64,000 bases of DNA, from assembly GCA_963834965.1 (NCBI GenBank), contig CAWIEI010000001.1:62001-126000 (forward strand), read 5' to 3'. The notes under the pieces are model-generated. The model was not told the DNA's origin. It made no database searches and saw only the letters and a program-made list of their open reading frames with translations. This document shows, one piece after another, positions 1 through 7,542 of this stretch. Every line of letters begins with the position of its first letter. Within the stretch, counting starts at the first letter, position 1. Made by a program: the position numbers and the translations under genes. Origin of the DNA: Fodinibacter sp963834965. GTDB lineage: Bacteria > Actinomycetota > Actinomycetes > Actinomycetales > Dermatophilaceae.

Positions 1-1
1 C

Positions 2-415
2 GAGCCGCCGTTCTGGGCCGAGCTGCTGGCCGGGCTCGGGGTGGAGGTGGCCGGGAACCAGTACGACCCCTCGACCTGGCCGGCGCAGCGAGAGGCCTTC
101 GCTGCAGCCTTCCGCACTCGCCCGCGCGACGAGTGGGCAATGCACTTCGAGGCCACCGACGCATGTGTCGCGCCGGTGCTGTCGCTGACCGAGGCCCCGC
201 ACCACCCGCACCTGGTGGGGCGGGGGACCTTCGCCCCCGACGCGTCCGGCCACCCGGTGCCACGCACCGGCCCGCGGTTCTCCGCCACGCCCGCGCGCGG
301 CCCCGGCCCCGAGCCGGTGCCCGGCGCCGACACGACGGCCTACCTGCTCGCGCACGGCTTCAGCGAGTCGGAGGTCGGCGAGCTCGTCGCGTCGGGTGCC
401 GTCGTGCAGGCCTGA
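2..415 (+). CDS. CoA-transferase family III (CaiB/BaiF), C-terminal part
   Basis: The reading frame is open from the window edge, so the gene starts upstream and about 137 residues are visible. Proteins of this family move CoA between an acyl-CoA and an acid, or act as alpha-methylacyl-CoA racemases. The visible part has the usual C-terminal layout: a VAPV segment, the HPHLVGRGTF segment, then a proline-rich stretch and a final helix resembling the family ending GFSESEVGEL. The catalytic Asp lies in the missing N-terminal part. The acyl-CoA context fits the enoyl-CoA hydratase 1.3 kb downstream. Transferase and racemase cannot be told apart from this fragment. Confidence 0.75.
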   Translation, partial: EPPFWAELLAGLGVEVAGNQYDPSTWPAQREAFAAAFRTRPRDEWAMHFEATDACVAPVLSLTEAPHHPHLVGRGTFAPDASGHPVPRTGPRFSATPARGPGPEPVPGADTTAYLLAHGFSESEVGELVASGAVVQA

Positions 416-430
416 TCACTGGTTGGCGGC

Positions 431-1612
431 TCAGCGTGGGTGAGGAGCGAACGGCCCGCTGTCGCCGAAAACCGTTGTGGCGAAACGCTCCCCGACGAAC
501 TGGTGCGTCACGGCATCCGGGTGCAGTGCGTCGGGCAGCGGGTGCTCGACGTGGTCCGCCTCCCCGTAGAGCGCGAGCCCGTCGACGAGGTGGAGGTTCG
601 GGTCGTCGGTGGCGCGGCGCGCGACGACATCGGCCAGCGCCTCGCGGATGACCTGCAGCGTGAGCCGGCCCGCGGCCACCTCAGCGGGGTCGCCGGTGGC
701 GCGGAACCGCACCCGACCCTCGGCGATGGCCTCCCAGTCGGGCGCGCCGGGGCCCGGGGTCTCCTCGTGGATGGGGCACAGCAGGGGTGTGACCACCAGC
801 AGCGGAGTCGTGGGGTGGCCCTCGCGGATCGTGTCGAGGAACCCGTGCACGGCGGGGGTGAACGTCCGCAGCCGCATGCCGTCGAGGTTGACGATGTTGA
901 TGCCGATCTTGACGCTGAGCAGGTCGGCGGGGGTGTCGCGGATGGCGCGTGCCGTGAACGGGTCGAGCAGCGCCCCGCCGCCGAACCCGAGGTTGACCAG
1001 GTCGACCTCACCCAGGCGGGCTGCGACGGCCGGCCAGGTCGTGGAGGGGCTCGCAGCATCCGAGCCGTGGCTGATCGAGCTGCCGTGGTGCACCCAGGTC
1101 CGGCGGTCGCTGGGTGGTGCCGCCTCGACCGGACGATCGGTGTGCAGCGCGATGACCTCGGTGACCTCGGTGTGCGGCAGCCAGATCTCGAGCGTCTTGG
1201 CGTGCGCCGGCAGCCCCTCGAAGCGCACCCTGCCGGGGCCGCCCTCGGTGAGCGTCGTGGCACCGGTGGTCATGTCGAGGGTGATGGTCGACCCGCCGCT
1301 GACGTGGCCGCGTGCCGTGAGGTGCCCGTCGACGACCAGGTCGTAGACGCCGAGTGGCCGCGGGGGGACACCGACGAAGGCGCGCCGGGTGGCGTGCGCC
1401 TCCAGCTCGACCACGGTGGCGGAGGTGCGCACAGCGACACGCACACCGGAGGGTTGCGCCTCGGCCAGCGCGAGGCCGGGGTCGGTGTTCTGCCGGCGCG
1501 CCGGGGCGTCCAGGCGGTGGGGGAGCACTCCGCGGGCGGTCGGCTCGACCTCGAGCGCACCGCGCACCAGGTCGGCGGTCACAGGGGTGGTGACGGGCAG
1601 GGCAGGGCTCAC
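431..1612 (-). CDS. SGNH/GDSL-type hydrolase (esterase or lipase)
   Basis: This encodes 393 residues. I chose the GTG at 1612 because a GAGGAAG ribosome site sits just upstream; the open frame continues further but looks non-coding there. An N-terminal beta-rich domain of about 160 residues is followed by an SGNH hydrolase domain. Block I is HHGSSISHGSD with the nucleophilic Ser, block II is NLGFGGGALLD, block III is KIGINIVN and block V is DALHPD with the Asp/His pair. This two-domain layout resembles SsfX3-like esterases. No signal peptide is evident, so it probably acts in the cytosol. The substrate is unknown. It is convergent with the CoA-transferase gene. Confidence 0.75.
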   Translation of the reverse strand: MSPALPVTTPVTADLVRGALEVEPTARGVLPHRLDAPARRQNTDPGLALAEAQPSGVRVAVRTSATVVELEAHATRRAFVGVPPRPLGVYDLVVDGHLTARGHVSGGSTITLDMTTGATTLTEGGPGRVRFEGLPAHAKTLEIWLPHTEVTEVIALHTDRPVEAAPPSDRRTWVHHGSSISHGSDAASPSTTWPAVAARLGEVDLVNLGFGGGALLDPFTARAIRDTPADLLSVKIGINIVNLDGMRLRTFTPAVHGFLDTIREGHPTTPLLVVTPLLCPIHEETPGPGAPDWEAIAEGRVRFRATGDPAEVAAGRLTLQVIREALADVVARRATDDPNLHLVDGLALYGEADHVEHPLPDALHPDAVTHQFVGERFATTVFGDSGPFAPHPR

Positions 1613-1749
1613 GACAGGCTTCCTCGGGTGGGGTGGTGGCCGGGCGGCGCGTTGGCGCGCGGGCAGAACGGCAATTCTGCGCGGCCTCGTCGAGCGGTGC
1701 AAACGGGTTGCCCGACGACGCCGGCCCGTCGTGCGGTTCGATGGGGGGT

Positions 1750-2520
1750 ATGACCACCAGCGCCGTCACCACCGTCCTCGTCGAGACCGCCGGAGCCGTC
1801 GGGCGGATCACCCTCAACGCCCCGGAGCGGCTCAACGCCGTCGACCCGCAGATGTGCGCGGCCGTTGCGGATGCCGTGCGCGCCTTCGACGCCGACCCCG
1901 GGGTGCGGGTGGTGGCGCTCACCGGGGCGGGCCGCGGGTTCTGCTCGGGTGCGCCCCTGTCTGCCGACGGGGCGACCCAGGGCACCCTGTACGCCGGCGC
2001 CGACCTGGTGCGGGCGCTGCTCGCGTCGCGCACGCCGGTGGTGGCGCTGGTCAACGGGGTGGCCGCCGGCATCGGGGTGCCGATGGCCCTCGCCTGTGAC
2101 TACGTGGTGGCCAGCGACGCCGCGTCGTTCGTGCTGGCGTTCGCCCGGATCGGGCTGATGCCCGACGGTGGCTCGACGGCCCTCGTGGCGGCGTCGATCG
2201 GCCGGGCGCGGGCGATGCGCCTTGCCCTCACCGGCGAGAAGCTGGGTGCCGTCACGGCGGCCGAGTGGGGGATGGTCGCCGAGTGCGTTGCGGCCGAGTC
2301 GTTCTCAGAGCGCGCGGATGCCGTGCTTGCGGCGTTCGCGTCCGGCGCCACGCTGGCACTGGGCGAGACGAAGGCTGCGGTCAACGCGGCATCCGTCGAT
2401 GTCGAAGCCGCGCTCGCCCGTGAGGAGGCCGGGCAGATCGCGCTCATGCACACCGCCGACTACCGCGAGGGCGTCGCAGCCTTCCTCGCCAAGCGCCCGG
2501 CCGACTTCACCGGCCACTGA
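1750..2520 (+). CDS. Enoyl-CoA hydratase/isomerase family protein
   Basis: A 256-residue crotonase-fold protein, the usual family length. The frame continues upstream, but similarity starts at ATG 1750; ATG 1741 is the alternative. The CoA/oxyanion-hole segment GRGFCSGAPL and the second oxyanion segment GVAAGIGVPMALACDY are both present. At the catalytic loop it reads GLMPDGGST, with Asp where classical hydratases have Glu. This resembles PaaG-type isomerases (GLIPDCGGT). It may therefore isomerise a double bond rather than hydrate it, for instance in phenylacetate or fatty-acid breakdown. It is divergent from the SGNH hydrolase gene. Confidence 0.8.
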   Translation: MTTSAVTTVLVETAGAVGRITLNAPERLNAVDPQMCAAVADAVRAFDADPGVRVVALTGAGRGFCSGAPLSADGATQGTLYAGADLVRALLASRTPVVALVNGVAAGIGVPMALACDYVVASDAASFVLAFARIGLMPDGGSTALVAASIGRARAMRLALTGEKLGAVTAAEWGMVAECVAAESFSERADAVLAAFASGATLALGETKAAVNAASVDVEAALAREEAGQIALMHTADYREGVAAFLAKRPADFTGH

Positions 2521-2649
2521 CGAGGAAAGCAGGCCCCTCCCGGTTTCAGCGCGCGTCCCGGATTCGACCTATTGGTCGATCTCACGACACCAGGCCAACG
2601 TGGATGCTGCGGCGACGCTGATCGGGTGCCCCCGAGTACCTGACCCGGT

Positions 2650-2748
2650 CTACCGCCTGGTAGATGGACGGATCGCAGCACCAACGACGCTTTGGCCGGC
2701 GCCAAGTCCGGCCAGACCTACGTCCCGACCTCGTCTACCGCCTGGTAG
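2650..2748 (+). promoter_or_regulatory. Two CTACC-GCCT-GGTAG dyads (operator-like)
   Basis: Copies at 2650-2663 and 2735-2748 have identical arms and identical spacers. The near-palindrome TCTACCGCCTGGTAG has the look of a TetR-type operator. No TetR gene lies nearby, so the binder would be encoded elsewhere. This is inference from symmetry and repetition only. Confidence 0.4.
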
Positions 2749-2867
2749 GTGAACTGATCGGTGCATGTGCTGCGCGGTAGCCGGCGCTACGTGGGGAGGG
2801 CCAGCGAGAAGGCGACAGGAAGCAGACGAAGCGAAAGCGGCGACCCAAGCGGCAGGAGCGGAGCGGT

Positions 2868-2939
2868 GGGATGCCGTGGGCGAGCCGAGTGCGCGTAGCG
2901 CGCGAGGTGCGGATGGTCAACGGCTGCACACGGCATCCC
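2868..2939. repeat. 11-bp inverted repeat around a 50-bp loop
   Basis: GGGATGCCGTG at 2868-2878 is matched exactly by its reverse complement at 2929-2939. Both arms contain the heptamer GGATGCC that is over-represented in the whole window. It could be a structured RNA stem or chance pairing of two copies of that heptamer. Confidence 0.35.
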
Positions 2940-3080
2940 GCCGCGCAGCGGTCAGTCGGAAGCGCGACCCAAGCCCGGCGTACCCAGAGTGACCTCTTGG
3001 TCGATCTGGGGACGGGCGGCCAGGACGCAGGCCGTCCCTGATGTGACCTATTGGTCGATCTGGGGACAGTCGGTGGGACT

Positions 3081-3118
3081 GCGTCAAGGTCGCGTCAACG
3101 GGCGTCAGGGCGGCGTCA
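3081..3118 (+). promoter_or_regulatory. Four phased GCGTCA repeats, candidate KdpE binding array
   Basis: GCGTCA occurs at 3081, 3092, 3102 and 3113, with steps of 11, 10 and 11 bp. One-turn spacing of direct hexamers is the usual target layout for OmpR/PhoB-class regulators. KdpE, encoded at the end of this operon, belongs to that class. The array ends 42 bp before the kdpF start, a normal activator position. Binding is inferred. Confidence 0.55.
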
Positions 3119-3160
3119 CCCCCGACCGGATGCCGACAAGGCGGGTGTGTCGTAGCAGGC

Positions 3161-3247
3161 ATGTGGGAAGACATCATCGCTGCCGTCGTGGGGTCGGGCC
3201 TCGTGGCCTACCTCCTCTATGCCCTGGTCCGCCCGGACCGGTTCTGA
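3161..3247 (+). CDS. kdpF: KdpF, small K+-ATPase subunit
   Basis: A 28-residue peptide beginning MWEDIIAAVVGSG and ending ALVRPDRF. It is one hydrophobic helix with a basic C-terminus, matching the known KdpF pattern (about 29 residues in Escherichia coli). KdpF is a membrane peptide that stabilises the KdpABC complex. It ends 9 bp before the kdpA start, and kdpA's GAGGAGA ribosome site overlaps its stop. It opens the operon, just after the GCGTCA array. Confidence 0.85.
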   Translation: MWEDIIAAVVGSGLVAYLLYALVRPDRF

Positions 3248-3256
3248 GGAGACGTC

Positions 3257-4903
3257 GTGAACCCCGCCCTCATCACCGGCGCCGCCGTGCTCACCCTGGC
3301 CGCGCTCCTCGCCCTGGTCCATGTGCCGCTGGGCACCTGGGTCCACCGGGTCTTCACCGACGAGCACGACTGGCGCGTCGAGCGCCTGGTCTACCGGCTC
3401 GTCGGCGTCGACCCCCGCACCGATCAGCGCTGGACGGGGTATGCGGTCTCCGTCGTTGCGTTCTCGGTGGTCTCGGTCGTCGCCCTCTTCGTGCTCATCA
3501 TGGTCCAGGGGTGGTTGCCCTGGTCGCTGGGCCGGTCGATGGACTGGCACACCGCGCTCAACACTGCCGTCTCCTTCACTACGAACACCAACTGGCAGTC
3601 GTATGCCGGTGAGGCCGGCGCGGGCTACACCGTGCAGTCCGTGGGGCTCACCGTGCAGAACTTCGCCTCTGCCGCCGTGGGCCTGGCCGTCGCCGTCGCG
3701 CTCATCCGCGGCATCGCGCGGCACAGCACCGACCGGATCGGCAACTTCTGGGTCGACCTGGTGCGCGGGACCATTCGCATCCTGCTGCCGATGGCCGCGG
3801 TCGCCGCCGTCGTGCTGCTCGTGGGCGGGGTCATCCAGAACCTCACCGACCCGACGATGATCACCACCGTCACGGGTGGACAGCAGGTCGTCCAGGGCGG
3901 AGCCGTCGCCTCGCAGGAGGCCATCAAGGAGCTGGGCACCAACGGTGGCGGGTTCTTCAACGCCAACTCCTCCCACCCGTTCGAGAACCCCAACGCCTGG
4001 ACCAACCTGTTCGAGATCTTCCTGCTCCTCGTCATCCCGTTCTCGCTGCCCTACACCTATGGCCTGATGGTGGGGAGCCGGCGCCAGGGCGTGGTCGCCA
4101 CGGCCACCATGGGCGGCCTGCTGGTGACCAGCATGGGCCTGGCTGCGTGGGCGGAGTACTCGGCCTCGGGGTCGGCACTGGGCTCGATGGAGGGCAAGGA
4201 GCAGCGCTTCGGTATCGCCTGGTCCTCGATCTTCGCCACGGCGACCACGGGCACCTCCACCGGCGCGGTCAACTCCATGCACGACAGCTTCAGTGCGCTC
4301 GGGGGGGCGGTGCCGCTGTCGAACATGATGCTCGGCGAGGTCTCTCCCGGTGGAGTCGGCACCGGGCTGTACAACCTGCTGGTCTACGTCGTGCTCGCCG
4401 TGTTCATCGCCGGCCTGATGGTGGGCCGCACCCCAGAGCTGCTGGGAAAGACGGTGGGCCGCAAGGAGATCACCTACGTGGCGCTCAGCGTGGTGGTCAC
4501 CCCGGCCCTCGTGCTCATCGGCACCGGTCTCGCGATCGTGCTCCCGGCGGCCACCGCCGGCTTGCTCAACACCGGACCGCACGGCCTCAGTGAGATGATG
4601 TACGCCTACACGTCGGCCTCGAACAACAACGGCTCGGCCTTCGCCGGGCTCACCGCCGACCAGCCTTACCTCAACCTCACCCTCGCGTTCTGCATGTTCG
4701 CCGGTCGGTTCGTCCCGATCGTGCTCGTGCTCGCCCTCGCCGGTGCCTTCGCCGCCCAGCGCCGACGCCCCGTCACCGCCGGCACGATGCCGACCGACAC
4801 CCCGCTGTTCACCGTCCTGCTCGCCGGCACCGTCGTGGTCGTCGCCGGGCTCACCTTCTTCCCGGCCCTGGCACTCGGGCCGATCGCGGAGGCCCTGTCA
4901 TGA
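3257..4903 (+). CDS. kdpA: KdpA, K+-translocating subunit
   Basis: A 548-residue channel-like subunit of the K+-transporting ATPase KdpFABC. It carries about ten membrane helices and pore loops of the K+-channel superfamily, such as TAVSFTTNTNWQSY, GTNGGGFFNANSSHP and YTSASNNNGSAFAG. These segments line the selectivity filter. The start is GTG at 3257 with a GAGGAGA ribosome site 5 bases upstream. The stop overlaps the kdpB start by 4 bases (ATGA), so translation is coupled. Length and motifs are complete. Confidence 0.97.
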   Translation: MNPALITGAAVLTLAALLALVHVPLGTWVHRVFTDEHDWRVERLVYRLVGVDPRTDQRWTGYAVSVVAFSVVSVVALFVLIMVQGWLPWSLGRSMDWHTALNTAVSFTTNTNWQSYAGEAGAGYTVQSVGLTVQNFASAAVGLAVAVALIRGIARHSTDRIGNFWVDLVRGTIRILLPMAAVAAVVLLVGGVIQNLTDPTMITTVTGGQQVVQGGAVASQEAIKELGTNGGGFFNANSSHPFENPNAWTNLFEIFLLLVIPFSLPYTYGLMVGSRRQGVVATATMGGLLVTSMGLAAWAEYSASGSALGSMEGKEQRFGIAWSSIFATATTGTSTGAVNSMHDSFSALGGAVPLSNMMLGEVSPGGVGTGLYNLLVYVVLAVFIAGLMVGRTPELLGKTVGRKEITYVALSVVVTPALVLIGTGLAIVLPAATAGLLNTGPHGLSEMMYAYTSASNNNGSAFAGLTADQPYLNLTLAFCMFAGRFVPIVLVLALAGAFAAQRRRPVTAGTMPTDTPLFTVLLAGTVVVVAGLTFFPALALGPIAEALS

Positions 4904-6942
4904 CTGCTGCTGCTCCCCTGATCCGCACCGGCTGGGACGCCCTGCCACAGGCGTTCGCCAAGCTCGACCCCCGGCACACCTTCCGCTCGCCGGTCATCTT
5001 CGTGGTGTGGGTCGGGTCGGTGCTCACCACCGTGCTCGCCGTGCTCGACCCGTCGGTGTTCTCGATCTCGATCACCGTGTGGCTGTGGGCGACGGTGCTG
5101 TTCGCGAACCTCGCCGAGGCCGTCGCCGAGGGCCGCGGCAAGGCCCAGGCCGAGACCCTGCGCAGGACGCGCACCGAGACCACGGCCCGTCGCCTGCGCG
5201 ACGATGGCACCGAGGAGCAGGTGCGCGGCACCGAGCTGCACCTCGGCGACCTGGTTGTCGTGGAGGCCGGCCAGGTGATCCCGGGCGACGGCGATGTCGT
5301 CGAGGGGGTCGCCACCGTCGACGAGTCGGCGATCACCGGCGAGTCCGCACCCGTCATCCGCGAGTCCGGCGGCGACCGCTGCGCCGTCACCGGAGGTACG
5401 ACCGTGCTGTCGGACCGGATCGTCGTCAAGGTGACCAGCAGGCCGGGGGAGACCTTCATCGACCGGATGATCGCGCTGGTCGAGGGTGCGGCCCGCCAGA
5501 AGACGCCCAACGAGATCGCCCTGACGATCCTGCTCACGACCCTGACCCTGATCTTCATGTTCGCCGTCGGCGCCATCCAGCCGATGGCGATCTACTCGGG
5601 GTCGCGCCTGTCGCTGGTGGTCCTCGTGGCCCTGCTCGTCTGCCTCATCCCGACGACCATCGGGGCGCTGCTGTCGGCGATCGGCATCGCCGGCATGGAC
5701 CGGCTCGTGCAACACAACGTGCTCGCGATGTCCGGCCGCGCCGTGGAGGCCGCCGGCGACGTCAGCACCCTGCTGCTCGACAAGACCGGCACGATCACCT
5801 TCGGCAACCGCCAGGCGAGCGACGTCGTACCGGTGGAGGACACGAACCGCGAGGAGCTGCTCCGCGCGGCCTACCTCTCCTCCCTCGCCGACGAGACGCC
5901 CGAGGGTCGCTCGATCATCGACCACACCCTCGCAGAGGGCGTCGACCCCGCCACCGGCTCGTTCGCCGAGCTGCGGCAGTCGGGTGCCGAGTTCGTGCCG
6001 TTCTCGGCGTCGACCCGGATGTCGGGCGTCGACCTGCCCGACGGCACGTCGGTGCGCAAGGGCGCGGGCTCCGCCGTCGCCGCGTGGGTCGAGTCCTCAG
6101 GTGGCCACGTCGCCCACGACCTGCACTACGCGGTCGACGGCATCAGCGCCAACGGCGGCACCCCGCTCGTCGTGGCGATCTCGGAGCCCGGAGGACGCGC
6201 CCGAACCCTGGGTGTTGTCCACCTCAAGGACATCGTCAAGCCCGGTATGCGCGAGCGATTCGACCAGCTGCGGGCCATGGGCATCCGCACCGTGATGATC
6301 ACCGGCGACAACCCGCTGACGGCCAAGGCGATCGCCGAGGAGGCCGGCGTCGACGACTTCCTCGCCGAGGCCACCCCCGAGGACAAGATGGCGCTCATCA
6401 GGGCCGAGCAGGAGGGCGGCAAGCTCGTCGCGATGACGGGGGACGGCACCAACGACGCCCCTGCACTGGCCCAGGCCGACGTCGGCGTCGCGATGAACAC
6501 CGGCACCTCCGCGGCCAAGGAGGCCGGGAACATGGTCGACCTCGACAGCGACCCGACCAAGCTGATCGACGTCGTGGCCATCGGCAAGCAGCTGCTCATC
6601 ACCCGCGGCGCGCTGACCACCTTCTCGATCTCCAACGACGTCGCGAAGTACTTCGCGATCATCCCGGCGATGTTCGTCGGCATTTTCCCGGGCCTGCAGA
6701 CGCTCAATGTCATGGGTCTGTCCAGCCCTGAGTCGGCGATGCTCTCAGCGGTCATCTTCAACGCGCTGATCATCGTGGCGCTCATCCCGCTGTCGCTGCG
6801 CGGCGTGAAGTACCGGCCGGTCTCCGCCCACCAGATGCTTCGCCGCAACCTGCTCGTCTACGGCCTGGGCGGCCTCGTGGCTCCCTTCGTCGGCATCAAG
6901 CTCATCGACCTCGTCGTCTCCCTCTTCCCCGGACTCAGGTGA
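4900..6942 (+). CDS. kdpB: KdpB, P-type ATPase catalytic subunit
   Basis: A 680-residue P-type ATPase that powers KdpA. The phosphorylation motif DKTGT has its Asp at residue 294. The hinge motif GDGTNDAPALAQADVG, the TGES actuator motif (ITGESAPVIRESGGDR) and the KGA nucleotide-binding motif are all present. About seven membrane helices surround these domains. It overlaps kdpA by 4 bases and kdpC by 4 bases. Nothing is missing relative to the family. Confidence 0.97.
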   Translation: MTAAAPLIRTGWDALPQAFAKLDPRHTFRSPVIFVVWVGSVLTTVLAVLDPSVFSISITVWLWATVLFANLAEAVAEGRGKAQAETLRRTRTETTARRLRDDGTEEQVRGTELHLGDLVVVEAGQVIPGDGDVVEGVATVDESAITGESAPVIRESGGDRCAVTGGTTVLSDRIVVKVTSRPGETFIDRMIALVEGAARQKTPNEIALTILLTTLTLIFMFAVGAIQPMAIYSGSRLSLVVLVALLVCLIPTTIGALLSAIGIAGMDRLVQHNVLAMSGRAVEAAGDVSTLLLDKTGTITFGNRQASDVVPVEDTNREELLRAAYLSSLADETPEGRSIIDHTLAEGVDPATGSFAELRQSGAEFVPFSASTRMSGVDLPDGTSVRKGAGSAVAAWVESSGGHVAHDLHYAVDGISANGGTPLVVAISEPGGRARTLGVVHLKDIVKPGMRERFDQLRAMGIRTVMITGDNPLTAKAIAEEAGVDDFLAEATPEDKMALIRAEQEGGKLVAMTGDGTNDAPALAQADVGVAMNTGTSAAKEAGNMVDLDSDPTKLIDVVAIGKQLLITRGALTTFSISNDVAKYFAIIPAMFVGIFPGLQTLNVMGLSSPESAMLSAVIFNALIIVALIPLSLRGVKYRPVSAHQMLRRNLLVYGLGGLVAPFVGIKLIDLVVSLFPGLR

Positions 6943-7532
6943 TCACCGTGGCCATCGCCCGCCAGCTCTCCGCCGCCGTCAAGGCGCTGCTCGTCCTCAC
7001 CGTCCTGGTCGGTGTGCTCTACCCCGCGGTCATCCTGGCCGTCGGGCTCGTCGTGCCCGGCCAGGCCAACGGGTCGCTCATCGAGGTCGGTGGCAAGGCC
7101 GTCGGCTCGAGCCTGCTCGGCCAGGCCGCGCAAGGGCCGCAGTGGTTCCAGGCCCGGCCGTCGGTGTCCGACCAGGCCGGCGACACCAGCGGTGGCTCCA
7201 ACCTCGGGCCCAGCTCGCAGGACCTCGCCACCGCCGTGGCCGAGCGCGAGGCGGCCCTGCGGGCGGCCAACCCGGACGCTCCGGCGACGATCCCGGCGGA
7301 CGCGCTCACGGCATCCGGCAGTGGCCTCGACCCGCACATCTCGCCGCAGTACGCCGCCTACCAGGCGCCGCGGGTCGCCAAGGCGCGTGGAATGAGCGTG
7401 CAACAGGTGAACACGCTGATCGCCGACCACACCCAGGAGGCAGCGTTCGGCTTCCTGGGCCAGGACCGGGTCAACGTGACCGAGCTCAACGTCGCGCTCG
7501 AGACCGCCGACGCCGCAGCCGGCAGTCAGTGA
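6939..7532 (+). CDS. kdpC: KdpC, K+-ATPase accessory subunit
   Basis: A 197-residue subunit with one N-terminal membrane helix and a soluble domain. Typical features are YPAVILAVGLVVPGQANGS, the LGQ...WFQARPS segment and the DPHISPQYAAYQAPRVA motif near residue 130. KdpC stabilises the complex and raises ATP affinity. The GTG start overlaps the kdpB stop by 4 bases. kdpD follows 10 bases after its stop, so sensor and pump are probably one transcript. Confidence 0.95.
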   Translation: MITVAIARQLSAAVKALLVLTVLVGVLYPAVILAVGLVVPGQANGSLIEVGGKAVGSSLLGQAAQGPQWFQARPSVSDQAGDTSGGSNLGPSSQDLATAVAEREAALRAANPDAPATIPADALTASGSGLDPHISPQYAAYQAPRVAKARGMSVQQVNTLIADHTQEAAFGFLGQDRVNVTELNVALETADAAAGSQ

Positions 7533-7542
7533 GAATGAGCGG

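Larger units (their letters stand above)
2566..3056 (+). repeat. Three direct copies of a GACC-N4-GGTC dyad
   Basis: Copies start at 2566, 2991 and 3045. Each reads GACCT(A/C)TTGGTCGATCT. The second and third copies agree over about 29 bp, the identity continuing through TGGGGAC and GCGG-like bases, and are spaced 54 bp apart. Each contains a 4+4 dyad (GACC/GGTC), so they could be operators. Their function is unknown. Confidence 0.6.
2521..3160. other. 640-bp non-coding region upstream of kdpFABC
   Basis: I see no convincing gene here. The stretch holds several layers of repeated sequence, entered separately: three GACC-N4-GGTC dyads, two CTACC-N4-GGTAG dyads, one distant inverted repeat and four phased GCGTCA repeats next to kdpF. 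The density of dyads suggests a regulatory region for kdp and possibly for an unannotated RNA. Base composition is slightly less extreme than in the flanking genes. Confidence 0.6.

Noticed and set aside
2765..2992. 75-codon plus-strand open frame between the hydratase and kdpF genes
   Set aside because: No ribosome site, no domain and low-complexity Ala/Arg composition.
2566..3056. CRISPR array
   Set aside because: The repeats are few, unequal in spacing (425 and 54 bp) and contain short dyads. No cas genes are present.
3063..3160. c-di-AMP (ydaO-type) riboswitch before kdp
   Set aside because: I could not find the conserved blocks of that class. Direct GCGTCA repeats fill the space instead.
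3116..4582. Long minus-strand open frame opposite kdpA (488 codons)
   Set aside because: Its composition is that of a mirror frame of G+C-rich coding DNA (Gly/His/Arg-rich, no domain). kdpA on the other strand is unmistakable.
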